From the NCBI GenBank assembly GCA_944474755.1, contig OX104113.1, forward strand, positions 50,545,644 to 50,609,643: 64,000 bases of DNA. The letters run 5' to 3'. The position numbers and the translations under genes are program-made. Below, one piece after another: positions 1 through 10,199 of the stretch; position 1 is the first letter of the stretch; each line of letters begins with the position of its first letter. Source of the DNA: Limnoperna fortunei. Taxonomy: Eukaryota; Mollusca; Bivalvia; Mytilida; Modiolidae. The notes below the pieces were generated by a model. That model was not told the origin of the DNA. It ran no database searches and was given only the letters and a program-made list of their open reading frames with translations.

Positions 1-1
1 T

Positions 2-3000
2 GTCCGTCAGGGAGATGAATTAGACACCCCGTTAATTCCAGAGAGTTGGAATATTAATAGAGTGTCTAAGGATAAGGCTGCTGATTCTGGAAATGAGGCC
101 GTATTTCCAGAGTTACCAGAGTATCTTTTAGAGTTGTACCAAAAGAGTTGTGACAAACTTGAAAAACCAGAACACAAACGAAAACTTGCTGAGGTTTTAT
201 TGAAAAACAAAAATAGTTTTGCACAAAACAAGCTAGACTTAGGTTCATGCTCACTTGTTCAGCACAAAATCGACACTGCAGGTGCAGCACCTGTTAGGCA
301 GCCACTAAGGTGCACTCCTCAAAGTTTCGAAAGGGAGGAGGAAGCATATTTTAAAGATCAGGTTGACAGAGGAGTTATTCAACCATCAAAATCTGCTTGG
401 GCTTCTCCGGTTTGCCTTGTTCGCAAAAAGGACAATTCAGTCCGCTGGTGTATTGATTATCGTAGACTTAATGAATGTACTGTTAAGGATGCATACCCAC
501 TTCCAAAAATTTCAATGTGTTTAGATTGTCTTGCCAATGCTAACATATTTTCTGTAATGGACTTGCAAAGTGGTTACTGGCAGTTAGAAGTTGCCCCTGA
601 AGATCGGTACAAAACAGCTTTTATAACAAAATATGGTCTATTTGAGTACACTAAAATGCCTTTTGGTCTTTGTAACGCACCGTCTACATTCCAAAGGTGC
701 ATGGAACTTATATTTAGGGGTCTCCAGTGGAAAACTCTTTTGATTTACCTAGATGATTTGATTATCTATAGCCCAGATCTTGACACTCATCTTGATCAAT
801 TAGATGATGTACTTGGAAAATTGAGCGATGCTGGTCTCAAACTTAAACCATCTAAATGTGAATTTATGAAGGACAAGGTTCTATATTTAGGTCATGTTGT
901 TAGTAAAGACGGCATAAGTCCAAACCCTAAAATAATTGATTCAGTTAGTAATTGGAAGGTTCCAAATTCAGTAAAAGAAATTCAACAATTTCTTGGACTT
1001 TGTAATTATTATCGCCAATATGTGCTTCACTTTAGTGAAGTTGCAGCTCCTTTGAGTAGACTTACAAGAAAAGATGTTCAGTTTGTGTGGAGTTCTGAGT
1101 GCCAACAGTCATTCGAAAATCTCAGAAAATCTCTTTGTGAGGCACCTATTCTATCTTACCCTTTACATCAAGGTCAATTCGTTCTTGACACCGATGCCTC
1201 GAACATTGGTATTGGCGGTGTATTATCACAAATACAAAATGGTAAAGAAAAAGTATTAGCATATGGTTCAAAGAAACTGAGTAAACAACAACAACGGTAC
1301 AGTGTGACCAGAAGAGAACTACTTGCTCTAGTTACCTTTATCAATCAATATCGGCACTATTTAGCCGGTAAAAAAATTCTGGTACGAACAGACCATGGTT
1401 CATTGAAATGGCTATTTCAATTTAAAGATCCCCAAGGCCAACTGGCTCGTTGGCTAGAGACGCTCTCCCAATACAATTTTGACATCCAACATCGCCCTGA
1501 TGTCAAACATCAAAATGCGGATTCATTGTCTAGACAAGATGATCCCTTATGTAGTCATGCCAATGAATCTAAATTTGACCCCAATTGTAATGATTGCATT
1601 AAGTTGAAAGACCAGTGGTCCGATTTTCAGAATTCCGTTGATGATGTCATTGACTTAAGTGGAGAAATCTCAAATACATGTACATATAATACTTTTAGAG
1701 TTGTTACAAGAAGTCAAAATAATAAACTTATTGATTTAAAATGGTTACAAGGTTACTCCACAAAAGATATTGAAACTTTTCAAAGAGAGGACAGTGATCT
1801 TGGTCATATCCATAGATGGCTTGATGAAGGTTCTAAGCCAAATAAAGATACTATTGCTTCCTATAGCCCTGCTTGTAGAAAATACTGGTTAAACTTTGAT
1901 CTCATTGTAAGAGAAAGTGGTGTACTGTACCAAACCAGGTTGTCCAATACTGAAAAAAGTTATCAGTTGCTTGTTCCTAAAGTGTTACGGAAAGAGGTTA
2001 TCTTTGAATGTCATAATACTGTTTATTCTGCTCATTTTGGAATAAACAAAACTAATGAGAAAATTAAATGTAATTTTCATTGGTACCAGATGACGGAAGA
2101 TATTAAAAACCATGTTAAATCTTGTACTACTTGTAACAAATTCAAAGGGGGTAATAAAAAGCCCAGAGCTGCTTTACAAAAGTACACAGTTGGTCATCCA
2201 ATGGACAGGATTGCTGTTGATGTAATTGGGCCTTTACCTAAAACGAAGCAAAATAATAAATATATTTTAGTAATAGGAGACCATTTTACCCGATGGATGG
2301 AGGCGTATCCAATCCCTCATCAACAATCTGAAATTATAGCAGAAAAATTAGTTAATGAGTTTATTGCTCGTTTTGGAATACCTTTAGAATTACATTCGGA
2401 CCAGGGTCGAAATTTTGAGAGTAAGCTTGTTACTGAAGTTTGTAAACTGTTAGAAATTCGAAAAACACGGTCTACAGCTTACCACCCTAGTTCAAATGGC
2501 ATTATAGAAAAGTTTAATGCTACCCTAGAGTCAATGATTCAGAGTTTTGTAAATAAAAATTCCAATAATTGGGATAAATACATAGGCATACTGTTAGCTG
2601 CTTACCGCAGCACACCTCACCCTGCAACTGGATTCACCCCTAATATGTTAATGTTGGGAAGGGAGGTTATATTACCAACTCAAATCTTATTCCCATTGAC
2701 AAAACCAATTTCTACAGATGTTGATACTTATGCATCAGAGTTGAAGTTTAAGTTAGAGGAAATTTATAATACTGTTAGGAAAAATCTTAGACAATCTGCT
2801 GTTAAGCAGAAAAAAGATTATGATGTAAAGTTAAATGAATATTGTTTTGAAAGGGGTTCATTAGTATATAAATATAATAATTTGTTTAAGAAATTAAGTC
2901 AGAGATGGTCGGGTCCTTTCATAGTGATGGAAAAGTTAAGTCCAGTTTTGTACAAAATCAGAAACCTGTTTAAAGATGAAATAGTCCACCATGACCGTTT

Positions 3001-3061
3001 GAAACCATATAAATCAGATGATTTACCTGCTTGGGTAAAAACTTTTTTAAAATCCTTATAA
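2..3061 (+). CDS. pol: Ty3/gypsy Pol polyprotein: RT, RNase H, integrase (5' partial)
   Basis: The frame is open from base 2, so the GTG at 62 is not the real start. Residues below are numbered from 62. Reverse transcriptase: a conserved block with SAWASPVCLVRKKDNSVR near residue 115, MPFGLCNAPSTFQ near 200 and the catalytic YLDD at 229-232. RNase H: DTDAS at 376-380, then RREL and TDHGSLKWL. Integrase: an N-terminal HHCC zinc finger beginning near residue 650, then a catalytic triad at D720, D780 and E816, giving the classical 35-residue gap between the second Asp and the Glu. The C-terminus carries a GPF motif (RWSGPFIVMEKLS) followed by HHDRLKPY, as in GPY/F-type gypsy integrases. It copies element RNA to cDNA and inserts it into the genome. 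All key residues are present and there are no frame breaks, so it may be functional. Protease and gag are upstream of the window. Confidence 0.96.
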   Translation, partial: VRQGDELDTPLIPESWNINRVSKDKAADSGNEAVFPELPEYLLELYQKSCDKLEKPEHKRKLAEVLLKNKNSFAQNKLDLGSCSLVQHKIDTAGAAPVRQPLRCTPQSFEREEEAYFKDQVDRGVIQPSKSAWASPVCLVRKKDNSVRWCIDYRRLNECTVKDAYPLPKISMCLDCLANANIFSVMDLQSGYWQLEVAPEDRYKTAFITKYGLFEYTKMPFGLCNAPSTFQRCMELIFRGLQWKTLLIYLDDLIIYSPDLDTHLDQLDDVLGKLSDAGLKLKPSKCEFMKDKVLYLGHVVSKDGISPNPKIIDSVSNWKVPNSVKEIQQFLGLCNYYRQYVLHFSEVAAPLSRLTRKDVQFVWSSECQQSFENLRKSLCEAPILSYPLHQGQFVLDTDASNIGIGGVLSQIQNGKEKVLAYGSKKLSKQQQRYSVTRRELLALVTFINQYRHYLAGKKILVRTDHGSLKWLFQFKDPQGQLARWLETLSQYNFDIQHRPDVKHQNADSLSRQDDPLCSHANESKFDPNCNDCIKLKDQWSDFQNSVDDVIDLSGEISNTCTYNTFRVVTRSQNNKLIDLKWLQGYSTKDIETFQREDSDLGHIHRWLDEGSKPNKDTIASYSPACRKYWLNFDLIVRESGVLYQTRLSNTEKSYQLLVPKVLRKEVIFECHNTVYSAHFGINKTNEKIKCNFHWYQMTEDIKNHVKSCTTCNKFKGGNKKPRAALQKYTVGHPMDRIAVDVIGPLPKTKQNNKYILVIGDHFTRWMEAYPIPHQQSEIIAEKLVNEFIARFGIPLELHSDQGRNFESKLVTEVCKLLEIRKTRSTAYHPSSNGIIEKFNATLESMIQSFVNKNSNNWDKYIGILLAAYRSTPHPATGFTPNMLMLGREVILPTQILFPLTKPISTDVDTYASELKFKLEEIYNTVRKNLRQSAVKQKKDYDVKLNEYCFERGSLVYKYNNLFKKLSQRWSGPFIVMEKLSPVLYKIRNLFKDEIVHHDRLKPYKSDDLPAWVKTFLKSL

Positions 3062-3162
3062 GTTAAAATTCACAGTCAAAAGCCTGCAGTCAGCTGCCAT
3101 GACTCAGACTGACATTTTTTTTTTAAGAGAAATATTTATAAATTTTTTGTAGCCAGATAACC

Positions 3163-3816
3163 ATGTCTGACCTTGTTCGATGCAACTGGGAAAACTGTCT
3201 GTTCGAAGGCCCTAGAAAGGAGGGAATATTCCATGTTATCCTAGAGCACATAAATGATCCAAAATTAATTCCATTCTATTGCACCAAATGCCATTATAAA
3301 GCCCAATGTATGAACTCTTTGAAGAGGCATGTCAGGACATATGGGAAGCATAAGAAAATCCATGACCCTAAGGAAACCCCAGAAAAGTACTTGATCGTGT
3401 CAAAGACCCCATATAATGTAACATGGAGCTCAGATCCAAATGACTTTACAGATCTTTGTATCCTTGGAGAAGAGATAAATTATTTAGAGTTGCCCGTCGA
3501 AGAGGTAATAGAAGAAATCGTAGTTGAAGTGGCAGAGAAAGAGGTACAGACGGAGGATAACTTGAAGCAAATTAAGGAGGAGTTGGAGGAGGAACGAAGA
3601 AAGAGGAGAGAAGATCAGCAGAAGTTTGGGGATTACGTTATGAGATTAGAGAAGAAGATTAAAATTAGGGATGAGTTAATTAGTACACTGAGGAAAGAAA
3701 TAAGGAGTAAAGAACCAACGGTGGAGGGATTCGAAGAGATGTGGAGGAGGTGCACTGAGGAGGACGAGGAAAGGCCAAGAAAGAAGATGAAAAGCGTAGT
3801 ACGGAAATTGTTTTAG
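3163..3816 (+). CDS. Retrotransposon accessory ORF: zinc-finger and coiled-coil protein
   Basis: A 217-aa ORF begins about 100 bp after the pol stop, on the same strand and inside the element, in the position where env sits in some gypsy elements. It has no signal peptide or membrane span. Residues 1-70 hold two Cys/His clusters. The first is C-x4-C with a downstream H-x4-H. The second is C-x2-C-x12-H-x6-H (FYCTKC ... LKRHVRTYGKH), which is C2H2-like. Residues ~120-185 are rich in Glu, Lys and Arg and look like a coiled coil (KQIKEELEEERRKRREDQQK). The C-terminus is basic (RPRKKMKSVVRKLF), possibly nuclear or nucleic-acid binding. I do not recognise a named family. It could be an acquired host zinc-finger gene fragment or an element-encoded regulator. 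Confidence 0.75.
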   Translation: MSDLVRCNWENCLFEGPRKEGIFHVILEHINDPKLIPFYCTKCHYKAQCMNSLKRHVRTYGKHKKIHDPKETPEKYLIVSKTPYNVTWSSDPNDFTDLCILGEEINYLELPVEEVIEEIVVEVAEKEVQTEDNLKQIKEELEEERRKRREDQQKFGDYVMRLEKKIKIRDELISTLRKEIRSKEPTVEGFEEMWRRCTEEDEERPRKKMKSVVRKLF

Positions 3817-4154
3817 AACTAATGTGAACACTTGAAATTTGAGAACTGTTATCTGATTATGTTGTTCTTCATGCTATTGTTATTTATGATATTATTATTA
3901 CTATTATTGTACATGTATTTTGAATTGATTGAAATGTTTATTATAGTGGTGCTCAAGAGTTTTTTAAAATTTATATTATTTATAAAATTTGTGTATGCTG
4001 TGCTGCTTTGTAGGGATGAATTTTCCAGCACACAGTAACATTAGTATAATATTGAAGATTTGAGCATCCTAATCCTATGAGATTGAATTTTTTGTTGATG
4101 ATTGCAATTTTGATTTTCATTTTTACGAAATTTCGAGGACGAAATTTATTCTTG

Positions 4155-4165
4155 TAGGGGAGCAG
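4155..4165 (+). other. Polypurine tract (plus-strand primer) of the retrotransposon
   Basis: The purine-rich run 'taggggagcag' sits directly before the TG that opens the probable 3' LTR. It is preceded by 'cgaggacgaaattt', a sequence commonly found just upstream of the 3' LTR in Ty3/gypsy elements. Confidence 0.7.
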
Positions 4166-5001
4166 TGTTGTAAAAATGAAACTTTGCTGTTCTTAGAAAG
4201 AATTCTTATCTTAGACTTTCTTCTGATGAATAATTGTTTCTTAAGTTCTCTTAAAAGGCTCCTTTATGCTGTAATTGATATAAAATCTTAAATGATTACT
4301 TGATTCTACAAGTTAAATGAGTACGTTTTTCTATTAGAGTTATCCTTCTTTGTTTATGAAAGTTATTTTGAACACGGAAGTTATTTATTTACACGTGCGC
4401 TCATCAATAGTATTTATAGATCGTTGTATTTTGTAAATGTAAATGCTTTACGGAATGTCAGTGAATCTCATCATTGGAAACTACGCGAATTTCCATGTTT
4501 TGGCGCTAATTAACACGTTACGTGACGACATTCTTGTTTTGGTAACGTTCGGAGTTGCTTTTGAACTTGGATTTTGTCCAGTGCAGGCGCATTTTTAACG
4601 CTCTTGGTAATTTTACTTAAACTCGAAGATTTCTTTGGTAATTTCAAATTCTTTTATTAGAAATTGATAGGTAATATATAATTACATTTAATTTAATAAT
4701 ATTACTGAATGTTTCGTCTTGGAACGGCGAATGCTGTGACGGGTTCTTCAGTATTTAGGAAAACACCAAGTTATTTTTAGCTTCATTTCCTATTTTGGGA
4801 TTTGAAATATAATTTATAAATTGTCGATTATTGTTTCACTGACATTCAAGATTTTGACTGTGATATTTGTTGAATTTGAATATTTTTTGCTGTTTTGACA
4901 TTTTAATTCGTCCCGCATAATAAAGATTACTTCATGAAATTCATTTATTTGCATAGTTCAAGCCAAACCATTCCGCTCGGATAAACACAATTACCGCAAC
5001 A
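4166..5001 (+). mobile_element. Probable 3' LTR
   Basis: It starts TGTTG right after the polypurine tract and ends CAACA at 4997-5001 (a second CAACA ends at 5004), giving the expected TG...CA inverted ends. A polyadenylation signal AATAAA lies near 4918, about 80 bp before the 3' end, where R/U5 should be. Length is about 836 bp. The right end is inferred from these features because the 5' LTR is not in the window. Confidence 0.6.
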
Positions 5002-5004
5002 ACA

Positions 5005-5845
5005 TTCATCAATATGCTGAAGCAGCAAAACGCTTCAATATATCGTACTAATTGAGATAATGTTTTCAATTGTAAATTAATCTGGTAAATAGTCAAACCA
5101 GTGTCGTGTTGTGCATCTTTTAAATTATAACTAAAATTGTTTCTTCACTTCCACTCAGCAATATTACGAATATGACTTACAGCACCGGAATGTGTTCATA
5201 ATCTTGAACTTGATACATTTTGCAACATTACAACGCTACAGTGTCTAGCCAGTGTAAGCGACGAGTAGAGTGGTGCCAAAGGAAACGTCATTGGACTGGA
5301 AAGAAAATGGTCACAAGTTATATGTAGTGATATGAAATTACAGTACCTGCTCAGTCATTTTTTTGTCTTGGGATGTTTGCCATTAATTTTTCGATAGTTT
5401 TTGTGTAATGGCTTACAAATTAGCTTTATATTAACATTTTTTTTCAATAAATTGGCGTACAGATATCAATCGACACAATTAACGTGATCAAGACATTTTA
5501 TACTTTAGTTGCTATATAATGGTAAAGGAGAAAATGGTCTGATAATTTAATGATCCATTTAAGTTACAATAAAAAAAATATTTGGAACATTTATGTGGTA
5601 GCCAAAATAACAATAAAATTTTTGTGTTTATATAGTTTGGTTTTTATTTAAATATCGAACAATAAAACTATGGTATTCGTGTTGTTATATTTATTGTAGA
5701 TTTTAGTTAATAAGTTTACATTGACTTGATACTGAATATTTTTGACATGGTTAGTTATTAAGTCGCTTTGTTTTGGGCACTTATTGTTTTTGCACCTATT
5801 TTGGTTTCCACTTTTTCTAGATCGTAAACTTGTCTGACACATTTC
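5005..5845. other. No gene seen
   Basis: AT-rich sequence between the LTR and the next repeat. Only short uninformative ORFs are present, with no domain, RNA gene or clear repeat. Confidence 0.5.
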
Positions 5846-5849
5846 TCAG

Positions 5850-6325
5850 AAACGCCTTAATAGAATCAAATGAAACTTGGCACAGTTGTAGATGGACATA
5901 TGGAGGGGTGCAGTCGATAGTCAGATCTTTGATAATGGCCGCCACTTGACGGCACCCACCCAAAAATGGCAAAAATGTTCCCGTGGTCCGATTTCAACGA
6001 AATTTGGTATGGAGGAAGATTTTAGTATTTTGAGTGAAACGCTACCTTTGAGATTTTTTTTCCGACGTCGCGTTTTAAAATGGTGGCGAAAAACGTGTAT
6101 AATTTTCAACGTTATCCGATCTCAAGGAAATTTAATGTGCTCCGATTGCAACAAAATTTGGTGTTGAGGTAGATTTAAGTGTCCCTAGTAGAAATCGACA
6201 TTTGATTTTTTTTCGACCGTGCGTTTCAAAATGGCTACCAAAAATGCGTCAAATTTTCAAAGGTGTCCGATTTTAATGAAATTTGATGTGTTGGTACATT
6301 TCAATGTCCTGAGTGGAACGCAATA
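5850..6325 (+). repeat. Imperfect tandem repeat, unit ~150 bp, about three copies
   Basis: The same order of words recurs: 'aaaatggc..cc', then 'tccgatttcaacgaaattt', then 'ggtatgga..agatttta', then 'agtg.aacgc'. Copies of the 'tccgatt' to 'aaattt' word lie near 5988, 6140 and 6268. Open frames here (including a 91-aa one) are by-products of the repeat, not genes. Confidence 0.65.
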
Positions 6326-7735
6326 CTATTCATGGGGATTTTGGGCGACTTCTGTGTTAGCATCCCAACACATTACTTTTAAGTAGTTATGATATCTGTT
6401 AACTTTGACAGCTTTATAGACTATTTGGTTTTACGGTTGATTTAGTTCGGTGACTCTTTTCCGAGTGATCAGATTTCTTTTGGTGGTCCTTTTCTTATTG
6501 TCCTAATACTTCAATTGTGTATAATTGTTCCTAATGGAAAGACGAATATTTTAGCTACCTGCTTATTCAGTTTGACTGAAATTTGTAATTTCCACCTTAC
6601 TAACACTGAGAAAAAGACTAAAATGGTTGAGGTTTGTTTTCTATTGAGGTTTCTCTGCCGGCTCATTATTTTGACATCGAAGTGAGAATGTGTATTGAGC
6701 GTATGATATTTAAACTTTTAAGGGGTAAATTTAGCATTTACGAAACGACGAATTTAATGAATTTTTAATTAAAACGTAGCGAATAGTGAATGTTCGAGTA
6801 CACAAATTGGGGACTGAAAGTGTAATTAAAAGTTATAAATCATTTATTTAATAACGACTATTTTTATTGATTGAAATGCATTATCATCTTATTTAGCAAG
6901 ATGATTGTATTATACAATGTGTTGTACAGGTATACATGGGTTAGCGGAAGAGACAGATCTTGTTTTTGGCGCAAACCTTTACACCTCATGTGCGGTAAGA
7001 AATGAGTTTCGCTTAGCCGCTTATTATTTTAATATTTGTTCTTTTCGCTTTGTAAGCTTTATTTGCGTTCCATTGATAGTTACGCTTAGCTGCTTTATTT
7101 TTAGTAATTGCTTATTGCGAGTTGCTTTATTTTAACATTTTGTAATAGGTAGGTTGCAAATGAAATGAAACGCGAGATTTTCATTTGCATTGACTGATCT
7201 GATATGTTTGTTTAAAACTACCGATTTAGTGTAAATAGTGTAACGAGTTGTTATTTTTTAACATGAATTACTTGAATAATTTTCAATCAATAAACATTTT
7301 GATCAATTTAGAACTTTAAAGTATTTTCATGATCTTTATGGTTAATGGCGTAAATTTATGAAAATTGAGATTTGTTAACGAAATAAGCAGACCGAATAGT
7401 TGTAATTTATTTATTCTTGTTATTTATTGTTGATATTTTATAACATGGTTTATTCATCTAATTACTCGTCATTGCTTCATAAAATAAACTATCCAGAACC
7501 CTAGAAAGGAATTGTTATTTACGCCATATAGTACATTTACCTGTTTAACTCTCATTTCCTTTTTTTTTCAACCGATAAGAAATATTGTTTCTAATGCGCA
7601 CAAATGTCATCAATAGAGTTTTCCCCCGTAATCCATAATCCATTGCGCGTGGTGGAGTTGGCACTGGCGAGGCCGCACTGTTGTTACTAGATATGGCAAG
7701 AAAACAGTCCAACCATTTGGGGGTGGGGTGTTTTG
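6326..7735. other. No gene seen
   Basis: AT-rich non-coding sequence. A short ORF at 6905-7135 has no recognisable domain and no supporting splice or context evidence. Confidence 0.45.
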
Positions 7736-7744
7736 TAATCAGAT

Positions 7745-8565
7745 AACTATATTTTTCTGACTTCATTTGATAAAACGGTTACAAATTGGTTACATCTATA
7801 TATTTTTCTGTCTTATAAAATGCTTCCAAATTGTTACAGCTGTATTTTCCTGTTTTCATTTTTATTAAAGGGTTACAAATCAGTTACAGGTATTTTTCTT
7901 GCTTCATTTTATAAAAGGGTTACAAATCAGTTACAAATATTTTTCTGACTTAATTTTATAAAATTCAGAAATTGGTTACATTTATATTTTTCTGTCTTCA
8001 TTTTATAACAGTGTTACAAATTGGTTACATCTACATTTTTCTGTCTTTATTTTATAAAAGGGTTACAAATTGGTTACATTTGTATTTTTCTGTCTTTATT
8101 TCATAGAGGTTGAAAATTGGTTACACATGTATTTTCCTGTCTTCATTTTATAAAAGGGTTACAAACCAGTTACATCATTCTTTATTTTTACTGCATTTTA
8201 TAAAAGGGTTACAAATCAGTGGCAGATATTTTTCTGTCTTCATTTCATAAAAGGGTTACAAATTGGCTACAGCTATATTTTTCTTACTTCATTTTATAAA
8301 AGGGTTACAAATCAGTTACAAAATATTTTTCAGACTTCATTTTATAAAAGGGTTACAAATCAGTTACAAAATATTTTTCAGACTTCATTTTATAAAAGGG
8401 TTACAAATCAGTTACAAAATATTTTTCAGACTTCATTTTATAAAAGGGTTACACATTGGTTACATCTATATTTTTATGTCTTCATTTTATAAAAGGGTTG
8501 CAAATCAGTTAGATCTATATTTTTACTGCATTTTATAAAAGGGTTACAAATCAGTTATTATTATT
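7745..8565 (+). repeat. 48-bp minisatellite, ~16-17 copies
   Basis: The unit contains 'acttcattttataaaaggg', then 'ttacaaatcagttacaaa' and 'atatttttcag'. Three central units at about 8334-8477 are identical at 48 bp; copies toward both edges have diverged, alternating 'cagttac' and 'ttggttac' variants. Because 48 is a multiple of three, one frame stays open and reads as a repeated 16-residue peptide. That is an effect of the repeat. Confidence 0.9.
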
Positions 8566-8569
8566 ACAA

Positions 8570-9380
8570 ATATTTTTTATTACTTGTAATTATATGTCTC
8601 TGCTGTCATATACGAGAATTGCTTTGCAATTAATTTCATACATTTTACAATATATGTCCCAGTATTATAATAAGGGAATTATAAGCATTAATGATATGCC
8701 ACACAAGACTCGAAATTGTTGATGTTGAGTATTGCCCATATTGGCTCACCAGACATTCAAAATAGTGGGCCTTAACTTTTCATTATACTTTATTTTTGGT
8801 TTTGTTTTTGTTAAAACATAAGATAATTATTTTTCTATTGATCGTTTTTGTTGTTGAATTTATTACACTTCTGTTATTTGTTTCTAAGATATTATTACAT
8901 GATGATTTCTGTATTGCCTAGTTATAGGTATGAAGCTTGCTGTATTGGCCTGAGGTGCAGACGAAGCTTTAAAACAAATGTACCTATTTGGTGCTGGGGC
9001 AACCTTTCACTCAGTAAATAATACAAACTAGACCTATTAAATTGAATTACATTAATAATTCCACCACGTTTCTTAAAATAAATTATATTTTTGAAACAAA
9101 GGGCCACAGAAAGTTGCATTATACTATAAAGCAACCATATTTAGAGAATACTATTCAAAAAATATAATAGTCCCAAGTCTCATATTTCATTGTCCAAAAG
9201 CTAAGGGCATAATTCTGGTAAAAAGATGCGAGCAAAATTAAATGAAAATTGATCCGTAACTAATCATGGTTGACTCATACCAAAAATCAGTTCATTGTCA
9301 ATAAAGGTGTGACAGACAGATGGAGTGCAAACCTTTGGGCCTAAAAAATGCAGGCATTTGTTTTGCCAGGAATTTATCAA
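8570..9380. other. No gene seen
   Basis: AT-rich sequence without coding or repeat structure that I can support. Confidence 0.45.
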
Positions 9381-9385
9381 GGGAG

Positions 9386-9461
9386 ACCTCTTTTAGTATA
9401 AAGTAGTACACTTGATGTCTATTGACATGACGAGGTGTCAGTTCAAATCTGACAAGAGGCC
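9386..9461 (+). pseudogene. tRNA-like sequence (degenerate tRNA or SINE head)
   Basis: About 76 nt that can fold partly as a tRNA. Acceptor arms 9386-9392 and 9454-9460 pair at 6 of 7 positions. The T arm at 437-441/449-453 of this kilobase (GTCAG/CTGAC) is a perfect 5-bp stem with a canonical 7-nt loop TTCAAAT, and the D region 'tagtataaagtagtac' resembles tRNA-Asp. The anticodon stem does not pair and the variable region is too long, so it is not a working tRNA. It may be the head of a SINE. Confidence 0.4.
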
Positions 9462-9788
9462 ATGGTTTTTGTTCATGACGTTCTTAAACAATATGCTTAA
9501 GTTTTTTTTTTATTTTAGCAGTTAAACAGAAATCACCTGCAGATAAGGGTAATGCACCATTATTAATTCCCTTCCAAAAGAAAATAACCCCCTAGACAAA
9601 CAAACAACTCGATACTCAAAGAAATAAAAATACCACCTCGGTTTCTCTTACAAAGGGCAGGCTTTCAAGCATAGGTTCAATAATAGCAAGTAGTTTAATA
9701 AGCTTGAAGTTCAACCCTATCAACCACACATGTTCAGGCCCGATGGCTGGAAAACAATTAAATTTATAAATCTTCAAACTTCTGCTGG

Positions 9789-10194
9789 GACCATTCTGGG
9801 AGGGTTCCCGATGCTCGACCCACTGAGCAGCCCAGCGCGTCCCCGGGTGGCGGATAGGGGAGACCCTCTCGTTGAGGGTTGTCATGTCATAATGCGGAAA
9901 GCCTGACCGCGGACAGTAGTGGGTAACGTGTTTGGAGAGTGCCACGCTCCTTGCACGATAAAGACCCCTTTTGTAGATTTCGAAAAAGAGTAAGCTCATT
10001 GTAGCGCTACAAAAGGCTAAATTTTACGCCCCTACCCAAAACGCCATACCTTTCCATTGGCAGTCAAAATTGTATTCCCTGTGACCAATCCACCCATTTT
10101 CCGTTGATTTATTGTTTTTTAACTTGTTTCCGTCCTGAATATAGCTGAAATACTGCTAGCTGGACGTAAAGCAGACATCCAATCAATCAATCAC
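9789..10194 (+). repeat. Family A SINE-like element, full length
   Basis: The element has a characteristic head ('tgggagggttccc...ctcgaccca', able to form a short hairpin), a body with 'gggtggcggatagggga', 'accctctcgtt', 'gtgtttggagagtgcca' and 'aaggctaaatttta', and a tail 'atatagctgaaatactgct' ending in repeated aatc. It is the reference copy for the family in this window. A 127-aa minus-strand ORF across it is spurious. Confidence 0.85.
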
Positions 10195-10199
10195 ATTTG

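Larger units (their letters stand above)
1..5001 (+). mobile_element. Ty3/gypsy LTR retrotransposon, 3' part (5' end outside window)
   Basis: The stretch holds, in order, a pol frame open from the window edge (RT, RNase H, integrase), a second ORF, a polypurine tract and a probable 3' LTR. The 5' LTR, gag and protease lie upstream of the window. The reverse transcriptase before integrase order and the integrase C-terminal GPF-type motif place it in Ty3/gypsy (Metaviridae). The pol frame has no stop across about 1,000 codons, so the copy is probably young. No 5' LTR is available for dating, and the target-site duplication cannot be checked here. Confidence 0.93.

Noticed and set aside
3832..4038. 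68-codon hydrophobic ORF after the zinc-finger ORF, a possible membrane protein
   Set aside because: Low-complexity T-rich sequence gives Leu/Ile/Phe by chance, and it is in the untranslated stretch before the LTR.
8263..8538. 91-codon ORF with a repeated 16-residue peptide
   Set aside because: It is the translation of a 48-bp minisatellite; the frame is open only because 48 divides by three.
7745..8565. Regular short repeats suggesting a CRISPR array
   Set aside because: Repeats are adjacent with no unique spacers, the genome is animal, and units diverge gradually as in a minisatellite.
9616..9999. 127-codon minus-strand ORF
   Set aside because: It lies across a family A element; the same frame is opened and closed in other copies, with no selection for protein.
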